From DAOVFN01 sp964484305 (GTDB lineage: Archaea; Aenigmatarchaeota; Aenigmatarchaeia; QMZP01): a DNA stretch of 25,738 nt. Of the stretch, positions 13,607-22,521 are shown piece after piece. Where the stretch lies: positions 1 to 25,738 of the forward strand of contig CAZAEI010000015.1 in the NCBI GenBank assembly GCA_964484305.1. Reading direction: 5' to 3'. Numbering within the stretch: the first letter of the stretch is position 1; the number at the start of each line of letters is the position of its first letter. Below the pieces are notes generated by a model. That model had not been told where the DNA came from. It did no database searches and saw only the letters and a list, made by a program, of their open reading frames with translations. A program made the position numbers and the translations under genes.

Positions 13607-16198
13607 ATGAAAAGCAAGGCACTCGCTGCACTGGCATTCTGCCTCATGTTTATGGTCTTTGTCAGCCCTGCCAGGGCTGCCGGGCCAACTGCTGTATCTG
13701 TGGAGATAGAGCCGGTCAGCCCTGAGGTATGGGATGACCTGACCTGCGCGGCCGAGGTTTCGGATTCTGATGGGGACTTGGATGGGATACAATTCAGGTG
13801 GTACAGAAACACAGTAATGATAAGGTATGTCAACAAGTATGTTTCAGGGTCCTCGGATATCGAAACTGACGTTCTTGACTACGAATTCACCAGGGAGGGT
13901 GACCAGATAAGGTGCAATGTGGATGTGTGGGATATTGAGGAAAACCATGACTATGATGATGTTACTGTCCAGGTCCACAAGACTAGCCAGAACAATCCCC
14001 CGGTGATTCAGGGAATCCCTGACCAGACCACCGAGATAGGGGAGGGTGTTATAGTCGACCTGTGGGATTATGCTTATGATATTGAGGATTCTGACGGTGA
14101 GCTGGATTTCAGCCTTGATGCCGCAGGCAACAGCGACATAACAGAGTGCTGGATAACGGATGACAGGTATGTCTGGTGTGACGATGCTAGGCAGCTTGGG
14201 GAGTCGGCCCTGACCGTGAGAGTCACTGACACGAGGGGTGCCTGGGACACTGACACCTTTGTCATAAGGGTCACTGGCTACTGTCCGTGGTGTGACAATG
14301 AACCCCCTGAGATAGAGAGCATAGGCATAGACCCCACCCATCCCGATGACAGGGATGACATGACCTGCGAGGTCCATGTCGAGGATGAGGATGGCAACCT
14401 TGATTCTGTTGAATTCAGGTGGTACGTGGATGGGAACCTAGAGAGAACCAGGATAAGGGACGTCTCTGGCTACTCCGATGCCGCAGAGGATACCCTGGAC
14501 TCATCTGAAACAGATGGGGGGGACGAGGTCGAGTGCAGGGCCACTGTCGAGGACGATGATGGTGAGGAGGATGAGGCGTTGGCCACCGTGGAGGTCGAGG
14601 AAAACGGCGGCGACTGCAGGATAGAGATATACGACCTTGACATCGAGGACGATGAAGACATAACCTTCGGTATAAGGAACAGGGGAGACTATGATGTTGA
14701 GGTGGAGTACAGGATTTATGTTGACGGTGACAGGGTCGAGCGTGATGACATAGACATCGACGAGGGCGATTCGGAGAGGATAAGGTTCGAGTATGATGAT
14801 TTTGAGGGAGGAGAGGAATACGAGATAAGGGTAAGGGCAGAGGCCGACTGTGGTGACACTGATGAAGAAGAGGTCACCTACACCGTACTGGGTGAGGACT
14901 GCAGGATAGAGATATACGACCTTGACATCGAGGACGATGAAGACATAACCTTCGGTATAAGGAACAGGGGAGACTATGATGTTGAGGTGGAGTACAGGAT
15001 TTATGTTGACGGTGACAGGGTCGAGCGTGATGACATAGACATCGACGAGGGTGACTCAGAGAGGATAGAGTTCAGGTATTACGATTTCGAGGAGGGCGAA
15101 ACCTATAAGATAAGGGTAAGGGCAGAGGCCGACTGCGGTGACACTGATGAAGAGACAGAAACCATTATTATAGGGGAGGATTGCAACCCCGGATACCTCA
15201 ATATATACAAGTGCTATGGGAACTGGCTCCAGAAGAGGTACAGGACATCTGACTGCGACCTTGTCTGGAAGAACTGGCAGTACTGCAGCCAGGGATGCTC
15301 GGGGGGCCAGTGCATAGGCGTTCCGGGGCCGGGGCCGTCGCCCGGATGCTCGCTCAGTCTTGAGAATATGGAGTATTCACAGACCGTAGCCCCTGGCGAG
15401 ACGGGTTTTGTCAAGGCAACTGTAAGGAACACAGGAAGCTACACAGAGGACTTCAGGGTGGAATTCCATCTGGACGGAACCTACCTTGGAAGGAAGGTAT
15501 TCACCCTCGGGCCGGGTTCAGCAGTAACCCGCACATGGAACTTTGTGGTGTTTGAAAAGGGAAAACACACCATAGGGGTATCTGTTTCCTCTGACTGTGG
15601 TGCAAGCGGTTCAAGGGAGGGTGTGATTAATGCAGCAGCCCCTGTAACCACGGCATGTAATTACAACGGGGTATGCGAACTAGGCGAGAGCTGGCAGAAC
15701 TGCCCATACGACTGCCCGGAGCCGGGGCCTGAGCCAGGCCCCACAGACGTGGAGATACAGCCCTCGTCCATGGATGTCAACCTCTACAAGTCCAAGGTTG
15801 TATCCATAAACATACACTCCCATGTGAAACAGGACTTCACGATATCGATTGATGGGGTCCCACAGGACTGGCTGGATTACAAGCAGACGATGAATGTGGA
15901 GGGGGACAGGACCTCATACATATTCATCAATCCCAAGGAAACAGGCAGCTACACCCTGGCCGTTAAGGTGGTGGCTGCTGCAGAGGAGCTCACATTCACC
16001 AAGGATGTGGACGTATTCATTGCCCAGGCGGACAGCCCCGGAGCCCAGCCATTGGATGGCCTTACAGGTTCGCTTATAACCATAGCCACCAGCATATACA
16101 CTGTTATAGTGATTATTATAATAGCAGCAGCCCTGGTTGCCTGGTTCGGCATCAGGCACCTTAAAACAGATGATGAAGTGACATTCGAGAAGCGATAG
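13607..16198 (+). CDS. Large acidic membrane-anchored surface protein with Ig-like and CARDB-like modules
   Basis: This 863-residue protein has a Sec signal peptide (MKSKALAALAFCLMFMVFVS, cut near ARA) and one C-terminal membrane helix at about 820-845 (TVIVIIIIAAALVAWFG), so the bulk is outside the cell. The modules in order are: an Ig-like unit (about 27-130), a cadherin-like unit (133-225), a second Ig-like unit related to the first (230-330), and two 95-residue repeats (336-430 and 431-525) that are nearly the same. Next come a Cys-rich knot ending CSQGCSGGQC, a CARDB-like domain (580-680), a short Cys cluster CNYNGVCELGESWQNCPYDC, and a last beta domain. The middle is extremely rich in Asp and Glu and may bind cations. 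The sequence shows no catalytic motif. The role is probably structural or adhesive. Confidence 0.8.
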   Translation: MKSKALAALAFCLMFMVFVSPARAAGPTAVSVEIEPVSPEVWDDLTCAAEVSDSDGDLDGIQFRWYRNTVMIRYVNKYVSGSSDIETDVLDYEFTREGDQIRCNVDVWDIEENHDYDDVTVQVHKTSQNNPPVIQGIPDQTTEIGEGVIVDLWDYAYDIEDSDGELDFSLDAAGNSDITECWITDDRYVWCDDARQLGESALTVRVTDTRGAWDTDTFVIRVTGYCPWCDNEPPEIESIGIDPTHPDDRDDMTCEVHVEDEDGNLDSVEFRWYVDGNLERTRIRDVSGYSDAAEDTLDSSETDGGDEVECRATVEDDDGEEDEALATVEVEENGGDCRIEIYDLDIEDDEDITFGIRNRGDYDVEVEYRIYVDGDRVERDDIDIDEGDSERIRFEYDDFEGGEEYEIRVRAEADCGDTDEEEVTYTVLGEDCRIEIYDLDIEDDEDITFGIRNRGDYDVEVEYRIYVDGDRVERDDIDIDEGDSERIEFRYYDFEEGETYKIRVRAEADCGDTDEETETIIIGEDCNPGYLNIYKCYGNWLQKRYRTSDCDLVWKNWQYCSQGCSGGQCIGVPGPGPSPGCSLSLENMEYSQTVAPGETGFVKATVRNTGSYTEDFRVEFHLDGTYLGRKVFTLGPGSAVTRTWNFVVFEKGKHTIGVSVSSDCGASGSREGVINAAAPVTTACNYNGVCELGESWQNCPYDCPEPGPEPGPTDVEIQPSSMDVNLYKSKVVSINIHSHVKQDFTISIDGVPQDWLDYKQTMNVEGDRTSYIFINPKETGSYTLAVKVVAAAEELTFTKDVDVFIAQADSPGAQPLDGLTGSLITIATSIYTVIVIIIIAAALVAWFGIRHLKTDDEVTFEKR
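14612..15051 (+). repeat. Near-perfect internal duplication in the surface-protein gene (285-bp period)
   Basis: Positions 14612-14766 and 14897-15051 are identical over 155 bp, and the similarity continues with scattered changes to the end of each 285-bp unit. Both copies encode the acidic 95-residue module that begins CRIEIYDLDIEDDEDITFGI. Identity at synonymous sites shows recent duplication or ongoing conversion. Confidence 0.9.
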
Positions 16199-16220
16199 TT
16201 TTATAAGCCTTTTGCTGTGG

Positions 16221-16230
16221 GGTTTATAAG
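16221..16230 (+). promoter_or_regulatory. TATA box of the second surface-protein gene
   Basis: GGTTTATAAG is centred 26 nt before ATG 16252, predicting a leaderless mRNA. The second surface gene can therefore be transcribed separately from the first, which ends 53 nt before it. Confidence 0.5.
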
Positions 16231-16251
16231 ATTTTTTGCTCATAAACTGCT

Positions 16252-18387
16252 ATGGTTAAGAACTTTCTTGCAGCAGCGTCTTCTCTAGTCTTTGTGCTTT
16301 TGCTAGTGCAGGGTGTCATGGCAGCCAGCCTGAACCTTCAGGTTTCTACAGGACAGCACCCCCCGGACAGGATATCAAGCTGCCCGGACACCGTACTCAG
16401 CAACATTGAGGTCATGGTAACCAACCTTGGCGGCCAGACAGATACAGCCCTGCTCTCCCTTGACTGGCCGGCTGACCTGGGGTTCATAAAGCCCCACCAG
16501 ACGCTTGCCTCAGGAGAGGCTGCCGTCATAGACCCCTTCTGGATAACCCTTCCATACAACATTGAGCCCGGAATATATCATGCCAAGGTGACTGCTGAGT
16601 CATCCATGGGTGGAGACACCGTTACCAAGGACATAGAGATAGAGGTTATGAGGTGCCATTCCGTCGGCATAGTAATAGATGATGATTACGGCAGATCCTG
16701 CCAGGAGACCCAGGAGCCTGTTGCCTATGACATTGAGATTGCAAACCTGGGCAAGTGGTCAGAGAACTTCGACCTGTCTGCCTCTGTGGACTGGGCAGAG
16801 TTCTCCCAGGAGAGCGTGACAGTCGAATCCGAACAATCATATGTAGTCTCGCTTGTCCTCAACCCCCAAGAGGGAATCTCCCCTGGAAAGCACACGGTCT
16901 TTGTGACCGCAAGGTCAGCCGAATCCTATGCAGTCGCCACAGCGCCTGTGGAGATGGAGGTTGTGGATTGCCTTGATTTCACAGCAGAGCTTGAGCCCGA
17001 AAGCCTGGACGCATGCCTGGGGGACAGCAAGGACTATGAACTCACAATCACCAACACCGGAGAAGAGGAAGACGAGTTCGCAATAGACGCGCCTGACTGG
17101 GCCTATCCCGACAGGACAAAGACCGTGCTGGATGCAGGGGAATCAGACATCATAATAATCACAGTTGTTCCTGAAAAGAGGGGTGCACAGAGCTTTGAGG
17201 TGACAGTAACCCCTGAAAGGGACCAGGTGGCAGCCCCCAAGATGCTCTCGGGGATAATAGATGTTGAGGAGTGCAGGGGTGTGGCAGTCATACTCTCCCC
17301 ATCTGATTTGGCTGTCTGCAAGGGAGAGGACGCGGAATTATCAGTCAGCATCAAGAACACCGGGGGCCTCGAGGGAACCTTTCTCGTCACCTCAACATTC
17401 GGTGAACTCACCATGGACAGCATAAAGCTTGATGCAGGCGAGTCCAAGACAATAGCGCTTGATGTGGATACCTCAGAGCTTCCCGAAGGCACGGCTGTCA
17501 TTGAGGTAACTGCCTCTGACGGGGAGATAAAGGATACAGCGGCCGCAGAGATTGAGCTTGAGGAGTGCTACACAGCAGAGCTTTCCCTGCAGCCCGATGC
17601 TGTTACTGTCTGTCCTGGTGCAAGGATTCCCTACACCATAAAGATCAAGAACACGGGCAAGGAGACGGATGGATATACTCTTGACTTCGCAGAGGAGAGC
17701 ATAAGCGTCAGCCTTGAGCCGGGCGAGTTCCATGCCATAAGCCATGATTACGAGATACCCTACATTGAGGAGGGAAGATACCTCTTCACTGTGGAGCTGA
17801 GCTCCGAGGGCGGGGTCTCCCTGCTCGAGAGTTCAGAGATAAACCTGAGGTCCTCAGATGCCTGCTACGGTGTTGAGCTTGTGGACGGCCCCGGGGCAGT
17901 GGATGTCGGGAAGGCCACCACGATAGAGATTACCATAAGGAACACTGGTGAGCAGGCTGACAATTTCATGGTAACCATGGACGGCCCTGGCTGGGCATAT
18001 ATCGAGCCCACTGAAACACACCTCGGGGGTGGAGAAGAGGATTCCCTCTACCTGTATCTTTCCCCGGGGTTTGGGACAATGGAGGGAACCTATAGCGTGA
18101 CTATCAAGGCAGAGTCCGGCCACGCATCTGACGAGCTCGGGATTTCTGTTAACGTTCCGGAGAACATAACCGAGGCCCCTGAGGAGCCCGGGGTGCAGCC
18201 ACCCGAGGGGGAGCCAGAGGCCCCCGGGAATGTATCCATAAACGTCACCCATCCCTCAGAGGAGGCACCCATAACAGGGGAGGTCATTGAGGAGAGGCCC
18301 TTCTGGAAGACAGCGGCAGTCGCCGTCATAGCCCTCATAATAGTCATGATTCTGGTGCTGAGGTTCATCCTCCTTTTCAGGAAATAA
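16252..18387 (+). CDS. Membrane-anchored surface protein of six NEW3/COG1470-like beta repeats
   Basis: This 711-residue protein has an N-terminal signal sequence (about residues 1-24) and a C-terminal membrane helix (AVAVIALIIVMILVLRFILL) with a short basic tail. Between them are six beta-sandwich units of about 100 residues, each with the ITNTG or IKNTG strand typical of NEW3/COG1470-like domains. Units 2 to 5 each open with Cys-x14-Cys, a regular spacing that suggests one disulfide per unit; unit 6 keeps the first Cys but has Gly at the second. A Pro/Glu-rich linker with possible N-glycosylation sites (NIT, NVS, NVT) precedes the anchor. It looks like a stalk or cell-wall-layer protein that works with the preceding gene (inference). 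Confidence 0.8.
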   Translation: MVKNFLAAASSLVFVLLLVQGVMAASLNLQVSTGQHPPDRISSCPDTVLSNIEVMVTNLGGQTDTALLSLDWPADLGFIKPHQTLASGEAAVIDPFWITLPYNIEPGIYHAKVTAESSMGGDTVTKDIEIEVMRCHSVGIVIDDDYGRSCQETQEPVAYDIEIANLGKWSENFDLSASVDWAEFSQESVTVESEQSYVVSLVLNPQEGISPGKHTVFVTARSAESYAVATAPVEMEVVDCLDFTAELEPESLDACLGDSKDYELTITNTGEEEDEFAIDAPDWAYPDRTKTVLDAGESDIIIITVVPEKRGAQSFEVTVTPERDQVAAPKMLSGIIDVEECRGVAVILSPSDLAVCKGEDAELSVSIKNTGGLEGTFLVTSTFGELTMDSIKLDAGESKTIALDVDTSELPEGTAVIEVTASDGEIKDTAAAEIELEECYTAELSLQPDAVTVCPGARIPYTIKIKNTGKETDGYTLDFAEESISVSLEPGEFHAISHDYEIPYIEEGRYLFTVELSSEGGVSLLESSEINLRSSDACYGVELVDGPGAVDVGKATTIEITIRNTGEQADNFMVTMDGPGWAYIEPTETHLGGGEEDSLYLYLSPGFGTMEGTYSVTIKAESGHASDELGISVNVPENITEAPEEPGVQPPEGEPEAPGNVSINVTHPSEEAPITGEVIEERPFWKTAAVAVIALIIVMILVLRFILLFRK

Positions 18388-18437
18388 GCAAACCCATTTC
18401 TTTTATAAATTCTTCCCTTAAGTGATATTGTGGTATC

Positions 18438-18647
18438 ATGGTGAGAAAGATAAAATTCGAGTCTTCTAATGGCAGGTATTTTCTAGTCGATGAAAATGGT
18501 TTCTCCTTATTGGGTGTGAGGTCCAAGCTATTTAACTCGTACATGAGGCTTCTAAGAAAAGAGAGTTGCCTGCCAGTGGCTCGCAGGGGATTGGTCGAGG
18601 AGTTCTGTCCTGGTTATTTTCAACGAAATTTAAACCAGTCACGCTAA
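18438..18647 (+). CDS. Possible small protein of unknown function
   Basis: A 69-codon open frame starts at ATG 18438 and has a TTTTATAAAT box at about 18401-18410. The product is basic, with the segment NGRYFLVDENGFSLLGVRSK, and has no recognised domain. The promoter of the next gene (TATA near 18631) lies inside its end. It may be a real small gene or chance; nothing else fills this 268-nt gap. Confidence 0.35.
   Translation: MVRKIKFESSNGRYFLVDENGFSLLGVRSKLFNSYMRLLRKESCLPVARRGLVEEFCPGYFQRNLNQSR
18626..18635 (+). promoter_or_regulatory. TATA box of the carbamate kinase operon
   Basis: AAATTTAAAC is centred about 26 nt before ATG 18656. This fixes the start of carbamate kinase at MPRETIVIALGGN rather than at an upstream in-frame ATG (18566) that would add 30 unrelated residues. 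Confidence 0.55.
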
Positions 18648-18655
18648 TTATTAAC

Positions 18656-19573
18656 ATGCCCAGGGAGACCATTGTGATTGCCCTTGGGGGCAACAGCATA
18701 CTCTCGGCCAGGGAGAGGTTCTCGATTCACCAGGAAATCGAGCACGTGGAGGAGTCCTGCAGGAGGATAGCCAGGATTGTCAAATCAGGCTACCGTATCG
18801 TAATCACCCACGGGAACGGCCCCCAGGTGGGGGACATCCTGCTGCAACAGGAGCTTGCCGGGGGGAGGGTCCCTCCCATGCCCCTGGATGTATGCGGGGC
18901 CCAGACCCAGGGGGAGCTTGGATACCTCCTCCAGAGGACCCTGAGAAAGATGCTCCCCGGAAAGAAAATCACAACCCTAATCACACAGGTAGTGGTCGAC
19001 CCCGGGGATTCCGCATTCAGGAATCCCACCAAGTTCATAGGCCCGTTCCTCAAGACCAGGCCGCACTCCTCGCCAGGAAGAATCTACAGGAGGGATTCTG
19101 ACAGGGGCTTCAGGAGGGTGGTTCCCTCGCCAGAGCCCCTGGAGATAGTGGAGAAGGGGGAGATAAGAAGCCTTGTCAGGAAGGGATTCCTGGTCATTGC
19201 CTGCGGCGGGGGCGGCATTCCTGTCTTCAGAAAGGCCTCAGGCCTCGAGGGGGCCGGGGCTGTCATAGACAAGGACCGGGCCGCTGTGAGGCTGGCCATG
19301 GCAGTGGACGCCTCCACCCTCCTTATAATAACGGGCGTGGACAGGATTGCCCTCAGCTACGGGACCCCGCGCCAGAAGGCCCTGGACTCCATGACCCTCA
19401 TGGAGGCCGAACAGTACTTGGGAGAGGGCCACTTCCCTCCCGGCTCCATGGGCCCCAAGATAGAGGCAGCCATAAGATTCATAAAGCAGGGCGGTAAAAG
19501 GGTTATAATAACCTCGAGGGAGAAGGCCCTTCTGGCCCTGCGTGGCATGGCGGGAACAACCATAAAGGGGTAA
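18656..19573 (+). CDS. arcC: Carbamate kinase
   Basis: This 305-residue cytoplasmic enzyme of the amino-acid kinase fold makes ATP and carbamate (then CO2 and NH3) from carbamoyl phosphate and ADP, and can run in reverse. Signature segments are TIVIALGGNSIL at the N-terminus, VITHGNGPQVGDILLQQELA, MPLDVCGAQTQGELGYLLQR, VIACGGGGIPVF, GAGAVIDKDRAAVRLAMAVD, LLIITGVDRIAL and FPPGSMGPKIEAAIRFI. The length matches the family. The ornithine carbamoyltransferase gene follows after 3 nt, so both are made from one mRNA. Together they can harvest ATP from citrulline. Arginine deiminase is not in the window, so its supply of citrulline is unknown. Confidence 0.95.
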   Translation: MPRETIVIALGGNSILSARERFSIHQEIEHVEESCRRIARIVKSGYRIVITHGNGPQVGDILLQQELAGGRVPPMPLDVCGAQTQGELGYLLQRTLRKMLPGKKITTLITQVVVDPGDSAFRNPTKFIGPFLKTRPHSSPGRIYRRDSDRGFRRVVPSPEPLEIVEKGEIRSLVRKGFLVIACGGGGIPVFRKASGLEGAGAVIDKDRAAVRLAMAVDASTLLIITGVDRIALSYGTPRQKALDSMTLMEAEQYLGEGHFPPGSMGPKIEAAIRFIKQGGKRVIITSREKALLALRGMAGTTIKG

Positions 19574-19576
19574 ATA

Positions 19577-20476
19577 ATGCAGCACCTAATCTCAATCCAG
19601 AACCTGAGCGTCCAGGAGATAATGGCCATATTCAAGAGGACAGACGAGTTCAAGAGGAGGCCTGTCCAGCCGACCCTGAAGAACAAGAATCTTGCCATGC
19701 TCTTCCAGAAACCCTCCACAAGGACAAGGGTCTCCTTTGAGGTAGCCATGAACCACCTGGGGGGCCATGCCCTCTATCTCAATGCCCAGGACCTCCAGCT
19801 GGGAAGGGGCGAGACCACTGCTGATACAGCAAGGACACTGTCAAGATACTGCGATGCCATAATGGCCAGGGTGTTCTCCCACCAGGACATCATCGGCCTG
19901 GCCGCCCACTCGGGCGTGCCTGTAATAAATGGCCTGAGCGACCTCCTCCACCCCTGCCAGGCCCTCTCTGACATGTACACAATCCATGAGAAAAGGGGCC
20001 GCCTGAAGGGCCTCAAGCTGGCCTACACCGGGGACAGCAACAACGTCACGCATTCCTTATTGTATGCGTGCTCCAAACTGGGCGTAAACATGAGCGTGGC
20101 CTGCCCTGCAAGGCAGGCCCCTGAAAAGGCCGTACTCAGGGAATCCGAGGCCAATGCAAGGTCCTCCGGGGCTGTTATAGAGGTCACCCAGGACCCCGGG
20201 GAGGCCCTTAAGGGAGCTGATGTGGTCTATACAGACACCTGGTTCTCCATGGGCCAGAAGCCCGACAGGGCCAAAGAGATGGCCCTGAAGCACTACCAGC
20301 TCAACCCCTCCCTGCTAAGTCACGCCAGGAGGGGGGCCCTTGTCATGCACTGCCTCCCGGCACACAGGGGCCAGGAAATCACGGATTCTGTCATGGACGG
20401 CCCCCAGTCCATAGTCTGGGACCAGGCCGAGAACAGGATGCATGTCCAGAAGGGGATACTGTCTCTCCTGGTCTAG
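19577..20476 (+). CDS. argF: Ornithine carbamoyltransferase
   Basis: This 299-residue enzyme interconverts ornithine plus carbamoyl phosphate with citrulline plus phosphate. The carbamoyl-phosphate loop KPSTRTR (45-51), HPCQ (125-128), the ornithine-side segment DTWFSMGQ and the HCLPAHRG motif are all intact. GGHALYLNAQDLQLGRGET matches the family. A Shine-Dalgarno AGGGGT lies 7 nt before the ATG, and the gene starts 3 nt after the carbamate kinase stop. With carbamate kinase as its partner the catabolic direction is likely: citrulline to ornithine plus carbamoyl phosphate, then ATP. A biosynthetic use cannot be excluded. Confidence 0.95.
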   Translation: MQHLISIQNLSVQEIMAIFKRTDEFKRRPVQPTLKNKNLAMLFQKPSTRTRVSFEVAMNHLGGHALYLNAQDLQLGRGETTADTARTLSRYCDAIMARVFSHQDIIGLAAHSGVPVINGLSDLLHPCQALSDMYTIHEKRGRLKGLKLAYTGDSNNVTHSLLYACSKLGVNMSVACPARQAPEKAVLRESEANARSSGAVIEVTQDPGEALKGADVVYTDTWFSMGQKPDRAKEMALKHYQLNPSLLSHARRGALVMHCLPAHRGQEITDSVMDGPQSIVWDQAENRMHVQKGILSLLV

Positions 20477-20845
20477 TGATATTATAGCACAACAAGGAAA
20501 CATAGTATCCAGACAACGTTTGGAACAATGTCCGATACAACTAGCAAAGGACAATTTCCAAACTGTTATGTCCTTTACTACAATTACCATTAACCGATTC
20601 AAGCGTATGCTATTTTTAGTGTATGCTTCCTTGGAACACTATAAAGGCGCTAACTGTTCCGCAGGCCGAATATATGGACCCTGCCAAGTCAGTTCCATAA
20701 AACCTTATGCATGATAATGCTTTTTTGATTTCCACACACTCTGAGTTAAAAACAAAGGATATATGATGTCTTCCCAACAATTTACGGATTTAAGTTGTCA
20801 CAACCAAATATGTAATATTTATGTTCCTGGGGGAGTAAATAATCA
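20477..20845 (+). other. 369-nt AT-rich intergenic region, no convincing gene
   Basis: The stretch contains a 90-codon open frame that starts inside the preceding gene (20442) and looks spurious. It has an 8-bp inverted repeat, AAAGGACA (20546-20553) with TGTCCTTT (20569-20576), and a copy of ACAACTAGCAAA (20537-20548) that recurs at 22515. A TATA-like TGTAATATTTATG at about 20811-20823 and a GGGGGAG at 20828-20834 serve the next gene. Confidence 0.6.
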
Positions 20846-21169
20846 ATGGATACAAAAGACAATAAATTACCGGATAAATCCAAGTCCTTGGATTTTAAGG
20901 TATACAAGAAAATGATTGAATCCGCAATCAGGGAATATAGTTCTGTAACCAAGCCCAAATTGGTTATAAGGCTGGCCAGGGGCATTTCTGGCCTGGAGAT
21001 AGATGACAATGGAAATGTAAAAAAAGGGGCAAGTATGGGGAATTTTGTGGAACTGATAGAGAGAATGAGAGTCACTTTCGGTCCTGTCACATATCTGCTT
21101 GCAAAGAAGGCCATAATGGGGATTGCAACAAAAAAAATTCGGAAAATGCTTCCTGATAAGCTTAGGTGA
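20846..21169 (+). CDS. Unknown small basic protein coupled to the FAD enzyme gene
   Basis: This 107-residue protein is rich in Lys and Arg, mostly helical, with no signal peptide. A central segment, PKLVIRLARGISGLEIDDNG, precedes a possible amphipathic helix, VTYLLAKKAIMGIATKKIRK. I do not recognise the family. Its stop overlaps the start of the next gene (GTGA), so translation is coupled and the product probably works with the oxidoreductase. Codons are A/T-rich compared with the flanking operons. TATA-like and Shine-Dalgarno-like sequences upstream support the ATG. Confidence 0.65.
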   Translation: MDTKDNKLPDKSKSLDFKVYKKMIESAIREYSSVTKPKLVIRLARGISGLEIDDNGNVKKGASMGNFVELIERMRVTFGPVTYLLAKKAIMGIATKKIRKMLPDKLR

Positions 21170-22452
21170 TAAAAATTAAAGACACTGTCGCGGTGGTGGG
21201 CTCCGGCATTTCAGGCCTTTCGTGTGCTTACAGGCTGGCAAAAAGGGGATTCAATGTAAAGGTCTTTGAAAAGGATGTACTGGCTGGCGGGAGGGCACCC
21301 AAGGCAATCAGAGTGGTCTCGAATACTGACATCAACCTAATGTCACTTTTAAAGGAACTGAGGTATAAAGACCTTCAAAAACTGAGATTAAGCCAGCTTG
21401 GGTATTTTGGTAATGGCAAAACAATGTCATTCAGCAAATTCAAACCAATGATAATGATGGAGAATGAGTTGTCCCTTCTTGATAAATTAAAGAGGCGTAT
21501 AGCAGGCAAGATAACCCACATATCCCTGGAGGAGTTAAACAGGCTTCAGAATTACCTTGAATCCTTGGACTTCTCCATTGAGAAAAAAGACCCGACTGTG
21601 GAAAAGCTTCATGAGATATCAATGGATGACTGGATGAACAATTATTCAGATACCATGAGAGATACTCTCCTTATCCCAATGCTCCAGATAAGATTCGAGA
21701 CAGACTATAAGAAGATGTCTGCAAAGGACGGGGTCCACCAGCTTCAGAAATCTCTAAACATCGCAAGAAAGGGAGGCTACATAGTCGGAGGAGGACCGTT
21801 CGCAATAACCCAAGATATAGTTAAATATTTGCGGGGATCAAATAACGAGATAGAATTCCTTACCGAGGTTACAGGCATTGAGGAATCTTCAGACGGATTC
21901 GACGTTGTATGCAGAAAATTTGAAGAACCTGGTCTGGGGGAAAGGGAGAAAAAAGAGGTATGGGGAAGGATTTTGAAGATGGTAAGAAGCACCAGTGAAA
22001 AATTCAAATACGTTGTTTTGGCACTTCAACTGCCGGCATCCTCTAATATTCTGGGAAAGAAATTCGGGATCCCCTATCACGGGACCAAATCCATTTACAC
22101 CAAGGGTGAATTAAAGAAAGACTGGGAATTTGTGACCGGTCCGGATTACGAATCAAATTTCAGGGCGATGTTTACCTTATTGACCAGAGAAGAGCAATCC
22201 ATATATCCGATTCGAAAGAGCTCTGACGTCCTCAATATGGAGACTTTATTCAGGAACGGAAAATTCAATATACATAATGTGGAGGATGTACCTATGGCCA
22301 TGCCGAGGATAATGCCCGGTTCTAAAATCCCCTCTTTGAAATATGAGATGGAAAATGTCTTTCTCTGTGGGGACTTCTATCATTACCCCTGCATGGAGAC
22401 TGCTGTAACCACAGGGTTCATGGTAGCAGATAAAATATCCAAAAAACGATAA
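21166..22452 (+). CDS. FAD-dependent amine oxidase/phytoene desaturase-like oxidoreductase
   Basis: This 428-residue flavoenzyme of the NAD(P)-binding-Rossmann/amine-oxidase superfamily has the dinucleotide fold VAVVGSGISGLSCAYRLAKR with a Glu (VFEKD) at the end of the second strand, then AGGRA. The C-terminal FAD motif is FLCGDFYHYPCMETAVTTGF. The middle (MDDWMNNYSDTMRDTLLIPM) resembles desaturases and HpnE-type dehydroxylases of isoprenoid metabolism. The substrate cannot be assigned. The start is a GTG at 21166 overlapping the stop of the upstream gene by 3 nt. The pair stands out by A/T-rich codons and lies between two copies of a 12-bp repeat, so it may have been acquired as a cassette. 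Confidence 0.82.
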   Translation: MIKIKDTVAVVGSGISGLSCAYRLAKRGFNVKVFEKDVLAGGRAPKAIRVVSNTDINLMSLLKELRYKDLQKLRLSQLGYFGNGKTMSFSKFKPMIMMENELSLLDKLKRRIAGKITHISLEELNRLQNYLESLDFSIEKKDPTVEKLHEISMDDWMNNYSDTMRDTLLIPMLQIRFETDYKKMSAKDGVHQLQKSLNIARKGGYIVGGGPFAITQDIVKYLRGSNNEIEFLTEVTGIEESSDGFDVVCRKFEEPGLGEREKKEVWGRILKMVRSTSEKFKYVVLALQLPASSNILGKKFGIPYHGTKSIYTKGELKKDWEFVTGPDYESNFRAMFTLLTREEQSIYPIRKSSDVLNMETLFRNGKFNIHNVEDVPMAMPRIMPGSKIPSLKYEMENVFLCGDFYHYPCMETAVTTGFMVADKISKKR

Positions 22453-22521
22453 CGCCCCGAAAAATCAATCTATACTGCTCCAAACAATAAACCTGACTAT
22501 TAATTGCTGAGAGCACAACTA

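Noticed and set aside
13607..18387. CRISPR or other short-repeat array in the repetitive surface genes
   Set aside because: The repeats are in-frame protein modules of 95-100 residues. There are no short repeats with unique spacers and no cas genes.
20442..20714. 90-codon frame after ornithine carbamoyltransferase
   Set aside because: It starts inside the carbamoyltransferase gene in another frame, has no promoter or ribosome site and gives no recognisable protein.
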